Position numbers and translations under genes: made by a program. DNA of 64,000 nucleotides from Pelorhabdus rhamnosifermentans (GTDB lineage: Bacteria > Bacillota > Negativicutes > UMGS1260), in assembly GCF_018835585.1 (NCBI RefSeq), contig NZ_JAHGVE010000020.1, positions 1 to 64,000 on the forward strand, in the 5' to 3' direction. Below, one piece after another: positions 33,283 to 43,903 of this stretch (the first letter of the stretch is position 1; each line of letters starts with the position of its first letter). The notes beneath the pieces were generated by a model that saw only the letters and a list, made by a program, of their open reading frames with translations, was not told where the DNA came from and ran no database searches.

Positions 33283-34554
33283 ATGGAAAATACGGCGTTA
33301 CAGAGTCAGTTGCTTGAGCAACCTTGTTTAAATGTTACTTCAGAGATAGGCAGGCTGCGATCGGTTTTACTGCACCGGCCCGGACGTGAGCTGGAAAATC
33401 TGATCCCGGAGCTATTGGAAAAGTTGCTGTTTGATGATATTCCTTATTTGGAAATGGCCCAACAAGAACATGATTTCTTTGCTAATGTGTTAAAAAGTCA
33501 GAACGTCGAGGTCTTGTATCTGGAAAAGCTGGCGGCAGAGGCGTTAACGGATGCCAAAGTCAAAGCCACTTTTGTTCAGCAGTTTATTGAGGAAGCAGCG
33601 GTAGCAAGTGAAAGCGTAAAAGTAGCTTTGGCTGATTATTTCTATAGTCTGGATACTCCGGACATGATTGACAAGATGATGGCGGGTGTCAGGAAGGAGG
33701 AGTTAACCATCTATAAGGGTGAGTCACTGTGCGATCAAATCAACAATGCTTATCCTTTTCTGTGCGATCCCATGCCGAACTTATATTTTACCCGCGATCC
33801 TTTTGCCACGATCGGCAGTGGCATTACGCTCAATCACATGCGTACACAAACGCGCAACAGGGAGACGATTTTTGCCAAGCTGATTTTTGAGCATCACCCT
33901 AAATTTAAGGACAATGTGATCCCATTTTGGTTTAACAGGGAAGAAACGACTTCGCTGGAAGGGGGCGATGAACTCGTTTTAAGTGACAAAGTACTGGCTA
34001 TTGGGATTTCCCAGCGAACTGATTCGGCGTCGGTGGAGAAAGTTTGTCGACGATTATTCGAAGCGAATAGCAGTTTTAAAACGGTTCTGGCTTTTCACAT
34101 CCCCTCGTCGCGGGCTTTTATGCATTTGGATACTGTTTTTACCATGGTTGATTACGATAAGTTTACGATTCATTCGGCGATTGAACAGCCTCTGACAGTT
34201 TATGAGATGACTAAAGCGGCTGATTCGAAGAATGGATTGAAAATAAAGATTGAGAAGCAGGACATGAAATTAGCGGACATCCTTGAGAAGCATTTAGGAA
34301 GAAAGGTGACGCTGATTCGCTGCGGCAATGGCGACCGTATCGATGCATCACGGGAACAGTGGAACGATGGCGCCAACACGCTGGCGATTGCGCCGGGGGA
34401 AGTCGTCGTTTATTCCCGTAATCATGTGACCAATCAGATCCTTGAGAGTTATGGTTTGAAGCTGCATGTCATTCCTTCTTCCGAACTCTCCCGCGGCAGG
34501 GGCGGGCCGCGCTGTATGAGTATGCCGCTCTATCGGGACAACTTAGAAAAATAA
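33283..34554 (+). CDS. arcA: arginine deiminase
   Basis: A 423-residue guanidino-modifying enzyme that turns arginine into citrulline and ammonia, the first step of the ADI pathway. Motifs: FTRDPFA, the GGDELVL segment, a catalytic-region His in [15 protein letters not shown] and nucleophile Cys411 in [18 protein letters not shown] 33283 is chosen (GGAGGGAGAGATA upstream). It is the first gene of arcABDC, which yields ATP, ammonia and CO2. This is the start of the conserved right half of the window. Confidence 0.96.
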   Translation: MENTALQSQLLEQPCLNVTSEIGRLRSVLLHRPGRELENLIPELLEKLLFDDIPYLEMAQQEHDFFANVLKSQNVEVLYLEKLAAEALTDAKVKATFVQQFIEEAAVASESVKVALADYFYSLDTPDMIDKMMAGVRKEELTIYKGESLCDQINNAYPFLCDPMPNLYFTRDPFATIGSGITLNHMRTQTRNRETIFAKLIFEHHPKFKDNVIPFWFNREETTSLEGGDELVLSDKVLAIGISQRTDSASVEKVCRRLFEANSSFKTVLAFHIPSSRAFMHLDTVFTMVDYDKFTIHSAIEQPLTVYEMTKAADSKNGLKIKIEKQDMKLADILEKHLGRKVTLIRCGNGDRIDASREQWNDGANTLAIAPGEVVVYSRNHVTNQILESYGLKLHVIPSSELSRGRGGPRCMSMPLYRDNLEK

Positions 34555-34582
34555 CCATTCATGGATAAGGGAGATGAAGAAA

Positions 34583-35584
34583 ATGGCTTTTAATTTACGT
34601 AATCAAAATTTTTTAACGCTCATGGATTTTTCTCCACGGCAAATTCGCTATTTCCTGGAACTGGCGCGGGAGTTAAAACGGGCGAAATATGCGGGAACGG
34701 AACAGCCGCGGCTGAAGGGGAAAAATATTGTTATCTTATTTGAAAAAGATTCGACGCGGACCCGGTGTTCTTTTGAAGTAGCTGCGTTAGACCAGGGCGC
34801 TCATGTGACTTATTTGGGACCGACAGGCAGCCAGATGGGGAAGAAGGAGTCCATTGCCGATACGGCACGGGTGCTGGGACGCATGTATGACGGTATCGAA
34901 TATCGGGGCTTTGCACAAAGCATTGTCGAGGATTTGGCTAAATACTCCGGCGTTCCTGTCTGGAACGGTTTAACCGATGCGGATCATCCGACGCAGGTGC
35001 TAGCCGATTTTTTAACGGCCCAGGAACATCTTCATAAGCCTTATGACCAAATGGTTTTTGTTTATGTCGGGGATGGCCGAAATAATGTAGCTAACGCGCT
35101 CATGATCGGGGCTGCAAAACTCGGGATGGATTTTCGCATGGTTTCGCCTGTGGCGTTATTTCCTGCTGACAATTTGGTGGAAAAGTGCCGGAAAGTGGCC
35201 GAAACTACGGGGGCCAAGCTGATCCTTACCGATCAAATCGCAGCAGGCGTTAAAAATGCCGATGTTTTATACACCGATGTCTGGGTATCCATGGGCGAGC
35301 CTGATGAGGTATGGGAGCAAAGAATTGCATTACTCAAGCCCTATCAGGTGAATCAGAAAATGATTGAGTTTACAGGCAATGAACAGGTGATTTTTGAGCA
35401 TTGTTTGCCATCCTTTCATAATCTGGCTACGATGACAGGCCAGAAGATTTTTGACAAGTTCGGCTTAAAGGAAATGGAAGTTTGCGATGACGTATTTGAA
35501 GGACAGCACTCGGTGGTTTTTGATGAAGCGGAAAATCGCTTGCATACGATTAAAGCGGTGATGGTGGCAACGTTAGGCGCATAA
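34583..35584 (+). CDS. arcB: ornithine carbamoyltransferase, catabolic
   Basis: A 333-residue transcarbamylase that cleaves citrulline with phosphate to ornithine and carbamoyl phosphate. Carbamoyl-phosphate loop S57-T-R-T-R61, the HPTQ motif in [12 protein letters not shown], and the ornithine loop HCLPSFH are all present. ATG 34583 is preferred: the first ATG (34574) touches the AAGGGAG ribosome site. It follows arcA by 28 bp. The variant HCLPSFH, not HCLPAFH, is a small difference. Confidence 0.95.
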   Translation: MAFNLRNQNFLTLMDFSPRQIRYFLELARELKRAKYAGTEQPRLKGKNIVILFEKDSTRTRCSFEVAALDQGAHVTYLGPTGSQMGKKESIADTARVLGRMYDGIEYRGFAQSIVEDLAKYSGVPVWNGLTDADHPTQVLADFLTAQEHLHKPYDQMVFVYVGDGRNNVANALMIGAAKLGMDFRMVSPVALFPADNLVEKCRKVAETTGAKLILTDQIAAGVKNADVLYTDVWVSMGEPDEVWEQRIALLKPYQVNQKMIEFTGNEQVIFEHCLPSFHNLATMTGQKIFDKFGLKEMEVCDDVFEGQHSVVFDEAENRLHTIKAVMVATLGA

Positions 35585-35650
35585 GACAGTGATTTCAGCA
35601 GGATGGCCCGATGGGCCATCGTTGCTGGAATAGAAAGGGGAATGTGCACA

Positions 35651-37072
35651 GTGGGAGAGGATAAAAAGTTAGGCTTGTTTTCACTGATTGGATTAGTTGT
35701 AGGCTCAATGATCGGTGGCGGGGCCTTTGCTTTGCCGGCGGATATGGCGAAAGGAGCCGGTGTGGGAGCTATTATCATTGGCTGGTTGATTACCGGTATG
35801 GGCATGGTTTCACTGGCTTTTGTTTATCAGAACCTTTCCATGCGAAAACCGGACTTGAACGGCGGCGTTTATAGTTATGCCAAGGCTGGTTTTGGCGATT
35901 ACATGGGGTTTAATTCGGCTTGGGGATACTGGCTGAGCGCTCTCTTGGGCAATGTATCGTATGCCGTGATGATGTTTGGCGCTCTCGGTTATTTTTTCCC
36001 TGTTTTAGGGAAGGGCAACAATGGCCTGTCCATTGTTTTAGCATCACTCTTGATTTGGTCCATTCAATTGTTAATTAGCCGCGGCGTCAGACAAGCGGCC
36101 TTTATCAATGTTATTACAACCATTGCCAAGCTTGTTCCGATTTTTGTATTTTTGATTTGTTTGGTTATTGCTTTTAAGGTGGACATCTTTTCCCTTGATA
36201 TTTGGGGACAGGCCAGTGCGGACTTAGGCAGTGTGGTTGATCAGGTTAAAAGTACCATGCTTATTACTCTATGGGTATTTATCGGTATTGAAGGGGCCGT
36301 TGTTATTTCAGGCCGAGCCGAAAAACGACAAGACATCGGTAAGGCTACAGTGATCGGGTTGGTAGGGACGCTGACCATCTATGTGTTGATTTCGGTGCTG
36401 TCACTGGGAGTCATGAAACAAGCCGACTTGGCGTCACTCGATACGCCGTCGATGGCGTATGTTCTGGAATCCGTTGTGGGTCCCTGGGGGGCTGTGATCA
36501 TTAATTTGGGACTGGTCGTTTCCTTGCTTGGGGCGCTTCTAGGCTGGTCCATGCTGGCGGCGGAAATTCCCTATGTGGCGGCTAAAGACGGCATGTTCCC
36601 CAAAGTATTTGCCAAAGAGAATCAGCAGGGAGCGCCTGTTCATTCACTGCTTTTTACCAATCTGCTTGTTCAAACGGCTTTGCTTATTACGTTGTTTTCT
36701 AGCAGTACCTATCAGGTTCTCTATTCCATTGCCAGTTCGGCCATCTTGATTCCCTACTTATTCAGCGGTTTATATGCCTTGAAACTTGTTGTGACAGGCG
36801 AAACCTATGCTGAAAATCCCAGAGGGCGAGGAAAAGACCTGATCCTGGCAAGTTTGTCCAGTGTGTATGCCGCTTGGCTCATTTATGCGGCAGGGCTGGA
36901 GTATATCCTCATGGTGACTATTTTATATGCTGTAGGAATCGGTGTATTTATTCGGACCAAGCACGAAAAAGGGCAGAAAATATTTTTGAATGCGGAAAAA
37001 ATCCTGGCTTCTTTGTTGTTGGTTGCAGGAATTACAGCTTTGATCATGATGACGACAGGCAATTTAGTTTAG
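35651..37072 (+). CDS. arcD: arginine/ornithine antiporter
   Basis: A 473-residue APC-family membrane protein with about 12-13 hydrophobic segments; it imports arginine in exchange for ornithine. The start [21 protein letters not shown] is typical of the basic amino acid/polyamine antiporter group. GTG 35651 is chosen since AAAGGGG lies ten bases upstream. A small hairpin (GATGGCCC-gat-GGGCCATC, 35602-35620) lies between arcB and arcD and may tune or protect the message. Confidence 0.93.
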   Translation: MGEDKKLGLFSLIGLVVGSMIGGGAFALPADMAKGAGVGAIIIGWLITGMGMVSLAFVYQNLSMRKPDLNGGVYSYAKAGFGDYMGFNSAWGYWLSALLGNVSYAVMMFGALGYFFPVLGKGNNGLSIVLASLLIWSIQLLISRGVRQAAFINVITTIAKLVPIFVFLICLVIAFKVDIFSLDIWGQASADLGSVVDQVKSTMLITLWVFIGIEGAVVISGRAEKRQDIGKATVIGLVGTLTIYVLISVLSLGVMKQADLASLDTPSMAYVLESVVGPWGAVIINLGLVVSLLGALLGWSMLAAEIPYVAAKDGMFPKVFAKENQQGAPVHSLLFTNLLVQTALLITLFSSSTYQVLYSIASSAILIPYLFSGLYALKLVVTGETYAENPRGRGKDLILASLSSVYAAWLIYAAGLEYILMVTILYAVGIGVFIRTKHEKGQKIFLNAEKILASLLLVAGITALIMMTTGNLV

Positions 37073-37107
37073 AGTGTAAAGCAGCTAAACAGAGGAGAGG
37101 ATGAACA

Positions 37108-38046
37108 GTGAAAGTAGTTGTGGCCTTAGGGGGAAATGCTTTGCAGCAAGAAGGGAGACCGGCTACAGCCCAGGCGCAGTTAGAGGTGGTCAAGGAGACG
37201 GCCGGCTATTTGGCGGATATGATTGAACAAGGCCATCAGCTTATTATTGTCCATGGCAATGGACCGCAGGTCGGGCGACTCGTTGTACAAAATGAAGTTG
37301 CCAAAGACGTGACGCCAGCTATGCCGTTTGATGTTTGCGGGGCTATGAGTCAAGGCATGATTGGCTATCATATTCAGCAGGCTTTAGGGGACGAGCTAAA
37401 AAACAGGCAGATTTATAAACCCGTGGCAACGGTGCTTACGCAAGTCGTTGTCAAGCGTGAAGATGCGGGGTTTTTGCAGCCAACCAAGCCCATTGGACCG
37501 TTCTATTCAGCGGATGAAGCCAAAACTTTACAGGAAGAAAAAGGCTACGTTATGGTAGAAGATGCTGGAAGAGGCTATCGGCGCGTTGTCGCTTCGCCTG
37601 AGCCGCAAAAGATTGTGGAGCTTGATACGATTCGTCGTTTGGTGAGTGATGGACAAGTCGTCATTACGGCTGGCGGTGGCGGTATTCCTGTTGTCGAAAC
37701 GGGCGGGAATGGTCTAAGCGGGGTAGCGGCTGTGATTGATAAGGATCTGGCAGCAGAAAAATTGGCGGAGGATTTGGGAGCCCATATGCTGCTGATTTTG
37801 ACGGCTGTGGACAAGGTGGCCATTGATTTCGGCAAGGCGAATCAGAAAAATTTAGATGTGATGACGACCAATGAAGCTGAGCGTTATATTCAGGAAGGTC
37901 AGTTTGCGCCAGGCAGTATGCTGCCGAAAGTGAGGGCCGCCGTGAAGTTTGTCGAATCAAAACAGGGGCGGCAGGCCATCATTGCGTCGCTAGAAAAGGG
38001 GATGGATGCCTTAAAGGGGAAAAGCGGAACACTCCTGATTCCATAG
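37108..38046 (+). CDS. arcC: carbamate kinase
   Basis: A 312-residue amino-acid-kinase family enzyme that transfers phosphate from carbamoyl phosphate to ADP, the ATP-yielding step of the ADI pathway. VVALGGNALQQEGRP and IVHGNGPQVG at the N-terminus and ITAGGGGIPVV are family marks. GTG start with AGAGGAGAGGATGAACA upstream. It is the last enzyme gene of the operon; a two-base gap separates it from the ArgR-like fragment. Confidence 0.96.
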   Translation: MKVVVALGGNALQQEGRPATAQAQLEVVKETAGYLADMIEQGHQLIIVHGNGPQVGRLVVQNEVAKDVTPAMPFDVCGAMSQGMIGYHIQQALGDELKNRQIYKPVATVLTQVVVKREDAGFLQPTKPIGPFYSADEAKTLQEEKGYVMVEDAGRGYRRVVASPEPQKIVELDTIRRLVSDGQVVITAGGGGIPVVETGGNGLSGVAAVIDKDLAAEKLAEDLGAHMLLILTAVDKVAIDFGKANQKNLDVMTTNEAERYIQEGQFAPGSMLPKVRAAVKFVESKQGRQAIIASLEKGMDALKGKSGTLLIP

Positions 38047-38048
38047 CG

Positions 38049-38309
38049 ATGGGAGCCAAGGGATACCGCCAGATTGTCCGGGAAGCTATTCTTTCTATTT
38101 CATGTAGTGGCACTTTGATTGTGTTTCAAACATTACCGGCTTCGGCAAGGATTGTTGCGTATGTCATTGATGCGATCCATTGGCCGGAGGTGCTTGGCGC
38201 CATCGCTGATGTGAATACGGTCTTCGTAGCTGTTCGATCAGCAAGTATAGCGGAAGAGGTGGCTGCCCGATTACGGAAGCTGTTATTCGCTTTCGATCAG
38301 GATAGTTAA
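38049..38309 (+). CDS. orphan ArgR C-terminal domain
   Basis: An 86-residue protein matching only the C-terminal oligomerisation/arginine-binding domain of the arginine repressor (TLPASARIVAYVIDAIHWPE, EEVAARLRKLL). The N-terminal winged helix is absent. The arginine-contact loop, usually G-T-I-A-G-D-D-T, reads GAIADVNT, so both aspartates are changed. It is placed two bases after arcC and before the operon terminator. It is either a relic of an adjacent argR gene or a protein that forms mixed oligomers with a full ArgR elsewhere. Confidence 0.7.
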   Translation: MGAKGYRQIVREAILSISCSGTLIVFQTLPASARIVAYVIDAIHWPEVLGAIADVNTVFVAVRSASIAEEVAARLRKLLFAFDQDS

Positions 38310-38310
38310 A

Positions 38311-38356
38311 ACAGCAAAAAACCACTATGAATCCACGCATAGCGGTTTTTTGCTGT
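38311..38356. terminator. arc operon terminator
   Basis: ACAGCAAAAAACC..CTATG pairs with CATAG..GGTTTTTTGCTGT with one mismatch; works in both directions. Confidence 0.8.
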
Positions 38357-38393
38357 TTGGGCGAATATGAGATGGTTTATTTACAGCTGCTGT

Positions 38394-39689
38394 TTATTTA
38401 AGCAGTGGTGCTGTATTGGCAGCATGTGTCATGCAGGTAATGGTAAACTCTTCTTTGCCTAGCGCTTTTTTAGCAAGAGCGAGGGCCTCGTCGGCACTTG
38501 TAGCGGGAATGTAGCCTGTTTTGCGAATAAAATCCGCGTTTTCTGGCTTGGTTACAACAATGACTGTATTGGTTTTGGCAATTTCCGATAATTTAAAGGC
38601 AATGAAGCCTGGAATGGTAAAGTTGGCGCGTACGGCTTTTTCAAATTCAAGAGAATCTTTAAACTGGAACCAGTCGCTAAATTCAGCAGGTTCTGCAATA
38701 TCGCGGCATTCCATAAATAACAGCATGACGCCGCCGGGTTTGACAGCCATATAGGCATTATCAATTGTTTTTGATCCTTGGTATAAGTTGATATCTTTTG
38801 GAAAACCGCCAGCGGATGCAATAACAAGATCAGCTTGTTGCGTAATGGGGATGCCATAGATTTCTTCAACTTTTTGGCAACCCGCTTCCCAGGCTTTTAA
38901 CCAATGTCCGGCAAAAAATTGTGCGAACTTTCCTTCCGGTGTATAGACGGCATTGAATAGAAAATCAGGGTTTACAAAGGCTGCAACTTCAGTCATATCT
39001 TCATGAAAGGGATTGCCTGTGAGCTTATCTGACATACAATCCGGATTGGCACCATGGCCTACTTGGGCATTGAGGGCCAGACTGTGATTGGTCTGAATGG
39101 TTACATTGCCGCTTACGCCAGGCATAATGCTTTTGCGTCCACCGCCAAAACCGCCGAGTAAATGAAATACAATGCCGCCTGTTAAGATAACTTTGTCGGC
39201 GTTGGCAACATGTTTATTAATGTAGGCAGGTGTTCCACGCTTGGTTGTTCCCATATAGACAAGTTGGGATTCGTCGAGGCAGTTATGCATGTGGATGGTT
39301 ACACGGCGACAAACTTCTTCGCCACAGACAGCAAGGTTTTCTTGTTCGGTATGGGGACGGTGACTACCAAGCGCAATGACAATAGCGATATCTTGATCAG
39401 GTATGCCCGCGGAATTCAGTTCATTTAATAATATAGGAAGGAAGACGGAAGATTGAATCCAACCTCGTGTAATATCACTGACAACAAGGACGACTTTGTC
39501 ACCCTGTTTAACGATTTCTTGTAGTGGGGCTGAGCCAATGGGATTTTTTAGGGCCTCTTGAATAGCTTCAGGAACATTTATGATGGCTTGTGCTGGTTTT
39601 CCTTCAATTTCGTAAATGATTTTCTCTTGCGGCAGGGTAACAGCAAAAGATGTGTCCCCAAAACCAAAATTGATTGTCTTTGTTGCCAT
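38394..39689 (-). CDS. larA: nickel-dependent lactate racemase family protein
   Basis: A 431-residue LarA/DUF2088 protein. The residues needed in the characterised enzyme are all kept at a constant offset of two: H110 and H113 (GSHRPHTE), H176 (GGIVFHLLGG), K186 (GGGRKSIMPG, cofactor-bearing lysine) and H202. It racemises D/L-lactate or another 2-hydroxy acid with the nickel-pincer cofactor. The cofactor genes larB, larC and larE are not in the window. Good ribosome site (GGAGGAAGTACCCTT). Two dyads lie upstream. Confidence 0.9.
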   Translation of the reverse strand: MATKTINFGFGDTSFAVTLPQEKIIYEIEGKPAQAIINVPEAIQEALKNPIGSAPLQEIVKQGDKVVLVVSDITRGWIQSSVFLPILLNELNSAGIPDQDIAIVIALGSHRPHTEQENLAVCGEEVCRRVTIHMHNCLDESQLVYMGTTKRGTPAYINKHVANADKVILTGGIVFHLLGGFGGGRKSIMPGVSGNVTIQTNHSLALNAQVGHGANPDCMSDKLTGNPFHEDMTEVAAFVNPDFLFNAVYTPEGKFAQFFAGHWLKAWEAGCQKVEEIYGIPITQQADLVIASAGGFPKDINLYQGSKTIDNAYMAVKPGGVMLLFMECRDIAEPAEFSDWFQFKDSLEFEKAVRANFTIPGFIAFKLSEIAKTNTVIVVTKPENADFIRKTGYIPATSADEALALAKKALGKEEFTITCMTHAANTAPLLK

Positions 39690-39747
39690 AAGGGTACTTC
39701 CTCCTATAATGTAGCGGAACTTAGTAGTTGTCTCGCAGATAAATTTT

Positions 39748-39819
39748 ATAATGTACTATACATTATGACAAAAATAATACGTTTAGTCAACAATAATGTG
39801 TAATATTGTATACAATATT
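39748..39819. promoter_or_regulatory. two dyads in the larA / ABC-transporter intergenic region
   Basis: ATAATGTA-cta-TACATTAT (39748-39766) and the perfect 18-bp palindrome AATATTGTATACAATATT (39802-39819). The second has the TTGTATACAA core typical of GntR/FCD regulators of organic acid genes. No regulator gene is adjacent. Confidence 0.6.
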
Positions 39820-39855
39820 TGTTGCTACAGGTGAGCATTTTCATCAAAAAAGTGC

Positions 39856-39985
39856 TTGAAACTATGTTTAAATGATGTTATATTACTAATAACCTTTATA
39901 ATTGCTTTTACCTAAAAACAAAACATTTTTAGAGCCAATGTTGACTCTCTTGTGATGCCGTGGGCATTGTAAGAGAGTTTTTTGT
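39856..39985 (+). promoter_or_regulatory. promoter and leader with intrinsic terminator before the ABC transporter
   Basis: TTGAAA (39856-39861), 17 bp, TATATT (39879-39884). The leader then carries a terminator: ACTCTCT (39944-39950) with AGAGAGT (39972-39978), inner ATGCC/GGCAT pairing, and a T-run. An upstream AGAG/CCAATG segment could pair alternatively. This looks like attenuation control of the operon; no known riboswitch class is recognised. Confidence 0.55.
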
Positions 39986-40066
39986 TTTTTAGGGGGCAAG
40001 CGAAGTTGTAGTTATGTTTTATTTATTGGTTATTTGTTATTTCATGTTGAGGAAGGGGGGGGAACA

Positions 40067-40792
40067 ATGATTGAACTGGTTGGAATTCAAAAATATTTCG
40101 GGGAACTTCATGTATTAAAAGACATCGATCTGAAGGTTGAGAGTGGTGAGAAAGTCGTTGTTATCGGCCCCAGCGGCTCAGGTAAGAGTACGTTGATTCG
40201 GTGTATGAATCTATTGGAAAAACCGACTACTGGTACGATTGTTGTTGATGGGGTGACACTTACTGAACCCAAAGCACCCATTCGAAAAGTACGTGAATCA
40301 GTGGCCATGGTTTTTCAGCAATTTAATCTTTATCCACACAAAACGGTTTTGGAGAACTTGACTTTGGCACCAACACTTGTGAAGGGTGTTTCCAAAGATG
40401 AGGCAGCAGAAAGTGGGTTAGCTTTTTTGGATAGAGTAGGTTTAAAGGCGAAAGCCGATGCTTATCCGGCTCAACTTTCAGGTGGACAGCAGCAACGGGT
40501 GGCTATCGCAAGAGCGCTCAATATGAAACCGCAAGTCATGTTATTTGATGAACCAACTTCGGCACTCGATCCTGAAATGATTCAAGAAGTTTTAGATGTT
40601 ATGATCGATCTTACGAAAGAAGGCATTACTATGGTTGTTGTGACGCATGAAATGGGTTTTGCCCGTCAGGTTGCTGATCGTGTTATTTTTATGGATGCCG
40701 GTCAAATTTTGGAACAGGGAAGTCCGGAACACTTTTTTAACGCTCCTGAGAATGATCGTGCACAACTGTTTTTAAGCCGGATTATTCGTTAA
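40067..40792 (+). CDS. glnQ: polar amino-acid ABC transporter ATPase
   Basis: A 241-residue ATPase of the GlnQ/HisP type. Walker [11 protein letters not shown]-loop [19 protein letters not shown], signature [15 protein letters not shown], Walker [16 protein letters not shown]. It energises uptake through the two permeases below. ATG 40067 is chosen (GGAAGGGGGGG upstream). First gene of a four-gene operon. The name reflects the family; the amino acid carried is not proven. Confidence 0.93.
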   Translation: MIELVGIQKYFGELHVLKDIDLKVESGEKVVVIGPSGSGKSTLIRCMNLLEKPTTGTIVVDGVTLTEPKAPIRKVRESVAMVFQQFNLYPHKTVLENLTLAPTLVKGVSKDEAAESGLAFLDRVGLKAKADAYPAQLSGGQQQRVAIARALNMKPQVMLFDEPTSALDPEMIQEVLDVMIDLTKEGITMVVVTHEMGFARQVADRVIFMDAGQILEQGSPEHFFNAPENDRAQLFLSRIIR

Positions 40793-40826
40793 AATAAAGC
40801 TGAAATAATAAGGAGGATAAGCTATT

Positions 40827-41639
40827 ATGAAAAAAATAATAAGCCTGTTTTTAGGCATGATAACTTTATCGATGTTGTTACTTTCCGGATGTGGTGAAGC
40901 GCCTAAGGCGGAATCAACGGACCCTGCATCCGCGCCGGATATTAAAGCTATTAAAGATCGGGGTACTTTAAAGATTGGGGTCAAGCTGGATGTACCGAAG
41001 TTTGGGTTTAAAAATCCTACAACAGGTCAAGTTGAAGGCATGGAAATTGATCTTTCCAAAGCCCTGGCTAAGAAAATACTGGGTGATGAAAATAAAATTG
41101 ATGTTCAAGGGGTTACAGCGAAAACCAGAGGACCTTTGCTTGATAATGGTGAAGTGGATTTAGTTATTGCTACATTTACGATTACGGATGAGCGTAAGCA
41201 AAGCTATAATTTTTCTGATCCTTATTTTACCGATGGTGTGGGTTTGCTTGTTAAGAAAAGTTCCGGGATACAAAGTTTGCAGGATTTAAATGGCAAAAAA
41301 ATTGGCGTGGCTCAGAGTGCAACATCAAAGAAAGCGATTCAAGATGCTGCTGATAAAGCTGGAATTAAAATTTCGTTCCTGGAATTCGGTACTTATCCGG
41401 AGATTAAAGCTGCCCTGGATTCCGGACGTGTCGATTGTTTCTCTGTTGATGGTGCTATTCTGTTTGGTTATTTAGATGATTCGACGGTAATTTTGAACGA
41501 TCGTTATGACCCGCAAAAATATGGTGTTGCTTCTAAAAAGAGCAATGTTGCACTAGCCAAAATCGTCAATGACACGATCAATGAAATGAAACAATCCGGC
41601 GAGCTTGATAAACTTATCCAAAAGTGGGGTCTTAAATAG
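40827..41639 (+). CDS. glnH: amino-acid ABC transporter substrate-binding lipoprotein
   Basis: A 270-residue exported lipoprotein: signal peptide with lipobox LLSGC (Cys near residue 22), then an SBP-family-3 bilobal domain (GTLKIGVKLDVPKFGF, EGMEIDLSKALAKKI, ITDERKQSYNFSDPYF). It binds a polar amino acid, probably glutamate/aspartate or glutamine. Ribosome site AAGGAGGATAAGCT. Its stop overlaps the next start by one base (TAGTG). Confidence 0.92.
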   Translation: MKKIISLFLGMITLSMLLLSGCGEAPKAESTDPASAPDIKAIKDRGTLKIGVKLDVPKFGFKNPTTGQVEGMEIDLSKALAKKILGDENKIDVQGVTAKTRGPLLDNGEVDLVIATFTITDERKQSYNFSDPYFTDGVGLLVKKSSGIQSLQDLNGKKIGVAQSATSKKAIQDAADKAGIKISFLEFGTYPEIKAALDSGRVDCFSVDGAILFGYLDDSTVILNDRYDPQKYGVASKKSNVALAKIVNDTINEMKQSGELDKLIQKWGLK

Positions 41640-42310
41640 TGCCCGGACCGTTCGCAGGTTTTAAATGGGCAGCAGTGTTACGCGACTGGCCAGTTTTTGC
41701 GGAAGGGTTTGGCATGACAATTCTGTTGTCGGCGCTTGCACTGTTGTTGGCTTTGGCTTTAGGAGTTTTCTTTGGTGTGCTAGGGGCAGCGGAGGGTAAA
41801 AAGGTTCGCTTGTGCAGTCGGATTTATGTTGAGTTTATTCAAAATACTCCCCTAGTCATTCAAATTTTTTTCCTGTTTAATGGACTACCTCATCTGGGTA
41901 TTATGCTTCCTGTATTTACTGTGGGTGTTTTGGGTGTAGGCGTTTATCATGGTGCCTATGTTGCTGAGGCTATTCGTGCCGGCATTCAAGCTGTTCCGCG
42001 TGGTCAGCTTGAATCGGCGACTTCACAAGGCATGTCTTACTGGAGTGCCATGCAGCATGTTGTGTTGCCGCAGGCCAAGCGTATTGCATTGCCAACGCTT
42101 ACGAATCAGGCGGTGAGTTTGATTAAAAATACTTCTGTATTGGCTATGGTTGCTGGCGGCGACTTGATGTATCATGCTGATTCTTGGTCGAGTAATAATC
42201 TTTATTACGGTCCGGCTTATGTCGTAACAGGTCTATTGTATTTGTCGCTATGCATGCCTTTAGCTAGATATGCCCGACGTCTCGAACGCAAGTTGGAGGT
42301 GTCGTTATGA
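41639..42310 (+). CDS. amino-acid ABC transporter permease 1
   Basis: A 223-residue inner-membrane permease of the HisMQ/GlnP type with about five membrane segments and the EAA-like loop ([22 protein letters not shown]). GTG start overlapping the binding-protein stop; the end overlaps the next permease by four bases (ATGA). With the second permease it forms the heterodimeric channel. Confidence 0.9.
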   Translation: MPGPFAGFKWAAVLRDWPVFAEGFGMTILLSALALLLALALGVFFGVLGAAEGKKVRLCSRIYVEFIQNTPLVIQIFFLFNGLPHLGIMLPVFTVGVLGVGVYHGAYVAEAIRAGIQAVPRGQLESATSQGMSYWSAMQHVVLPQAKRIALPTLTNQAVSLIKNTSVLAMVAGGDLMYHADSWSSNNLYYGPAYVVTGLLYLSLCMPLARYARRLERKLEVSL

Positions 42311-42957
42311 TTCAAGAATTGTTTCAGATTGATTTATTGGTGTTTCTATGTCAAGGGTTGTTCACGACTGTCTATATTGCAGTGGCATCCATTATTTTAA
42401 GTATGTTGTTCGGCATTATTTTAGGTGTTGCACGATTTTCAAATTATCCGGTTTTGGGCCAGGGTGCTACGATCTATATTGAAATTGTCCGCAATACACC
42501 CCTCTTGCTGTTTATTTTAGCTGCTCGTTTTATGACAAATCTTCCGCCGCTCAATGCTGGCGTTCTAGCGATGACTGTTTTCACGTCAGCCATTATTGCT
42601 GAGATTGTTCGTGGCGGGTTAAATTCTATTCATAAGGGGCAATGGGAGGCAGCAAAATCACAAGGATTGAGTGAAGTTCAGACTCTGCTTTATATTATCT
42701 TACCTCAGGCACTCAGGAATATGATTCCACCGCTTGTTTCTCAGTTTACGACAGTGATTAAGGACACTTCTTTTGTTTGGGCTGTAGGAATTGAGGATTT
42801 GACAGGCAAAGGGATGATTATTATGGGGAAATACGGTACGACGGCACAGGTGTTTTCCTTGTTTGGGGTGATTGCACTGACGTACTTTGTTTTGAATTAT
42901 TCTTTGTCCGTTGTTGCACGGAATTATCAAAAAAAACTGCTCTATCGTAGCTATTAA
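42307..42957 (+). CDS. amino-acid ABC transporter permease 2
   Basis: A 216-residue permease of the same family as the preceding gene, with the conserved loop [20 protein letters not shown] and about five membrane segments. Translationally coupled to permease 1. It is the last gene of the operon, followed by a strong terminator. Confidence 0.9.
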   Translation: MIQELFQIDLLVFLCQGLFTTVYIAVASIILSMLFGIILGVARFSNYPVLGQGATIYIEIVRNTPLLLFILAARFMTNLPPLNAGVLAMTVFTSAIIAEIVRGGLNSIHKGQWEAAKSQGLSEVQTLLYIILPQALRNMIPPLVSQFTTVIKDTSFVWAVGIEDLTGKGMIIMGKYGTTAQVFSLFGVIALTYFVLNYSLSVVARNYQKKLLYRSY

Positions 42958-42983
42958 TTAGATAAATAATATGAGTCAATGAT

Positions 42984-43012
42984 GACCTGCTATTTTAGCA
43001 GGTCTTTTTTTA
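42984..43012 (+). terminator. ABC transporter operon terminator
   Basis: GACCTGCTA (42984-42992) pairs with TAGCAGGTC (42996-43004), followed by seven T. Confidence 0.85.
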
Positions 43013-43062
43013 GGCATTTTGCACCAAGTCCTTTCCAAATTACGTTGGAATCGGGTGAGAAT

Positions 43063-43782
43063 ATGGCCAGAGGAATATGGAAAAATAGTTTACTAAAAAT
43101 ATTTTTGACACGGAGTGGTTTGGGATTGTTTTTTCGCCCTTTCCTATATTCTACAGAGGAAAGGATTCATTTTGATTTAATCGAGTCTCTTACTTACTCC
43201 ACGGAGCCTATTCTTCAGATAATAGACTGGAAGACACGTGCTTTATTTTACTATTGGCTTATTGAGATTCCTCAGACCTTGTTTGAAGAATTATTTCTTG
43301 CTAATGAGTCCAATCAACGTGTGTGTTCATTCATTGATGATGCCCAGCATGCTCAAGTGAGTCAGGTGGCTTATTTGACGCAAGGGTATGTTTTGTATTA
43401 TTTAGGGAAGCTGCTAGAGATGGATCATTATTTTTGCCGAAAATTCGGGCTCGATGTAATCGCTATGCACCAGCTTGTTTGTTCTGTTTTCGGTCTAGAG
43501 CATCCAATGATTTATTATGAGAAAAAATTTTGTAACTTAGAGGACGCTCCGCAAAATTTATCGCAGGAGAACATACAAGCAGTTTACTTAGATAAAATGA
43601 TTCAAGCTTTTTATGATAAAAAAAATCACACAAATTATCATCAAAAGTCTCATGAAATTCAACTTTGTCAAGAGTTTTGTTCATGGAAAATGGCCAATGC
43701 GCGACATATGACACTGGCTATGCTTGCTGAATTGGAGCAGGAAGTGGGGGGAGAACTCAGTGTATTATCGCGATTAAAGTGA
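43063..43782 (+). CDS. hypothetical cytoplasmic protein (239 aa)
   Basis: Unrecognised. ATG 43063 (MARGIWKNSLLKIF) is chosen because a longer frame would begin within the previous operon's terminator. The protein is soluble, rich in aromatic residues (Tyr/Phe) and His, mostly helical by appearance, with no Cys cluster, signal or membrane segment. The stretch FLANESNQRVCSFIDDAQHAQ suggests a helical substrate-binding core. It stands alone before the DUF4127 gene. Confidence 0.6.
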   Translation: MARGIWKNSLLKIFLTRSGLGLFFRPFLYSTEERIHFDLIESLTYSTEPILQIIDWKTRALFYYWLIEIPQTLFEELFLANESNQRVCSFIDDAQHAQVSQVAYLTQGYVLYYLGKLLEMDHYFCRKFGLDVIAMHQLVCSVFGLEHPMIYYEKKFCNLEDAPQNLSQENIQAVYLDKMIQAFYDKKNHTNYHQKSHEIQLCQEFCSWKMANARHMTLAMLAELEQEVGGELSVLSRLK

Positions 43783-43903
43783 TGTTTGCAAGAAATTTTA
43801 TTGCTTTGTAATTCAAAAATTGGCTGACAAGTGGTATAATAATAACTTATTGGAAGTGTATTCATGAACTGTTGAATTTGAATAAAACATGAGGTTTGAT
43901 GAT

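Noticed and set aside
42979-43062. Longer N-terminus of the 239-residue hypothetical protein
   Set aside because: The upstream codons lie in the terminator of the preceding operon, so they cannot be a normal translation start region.
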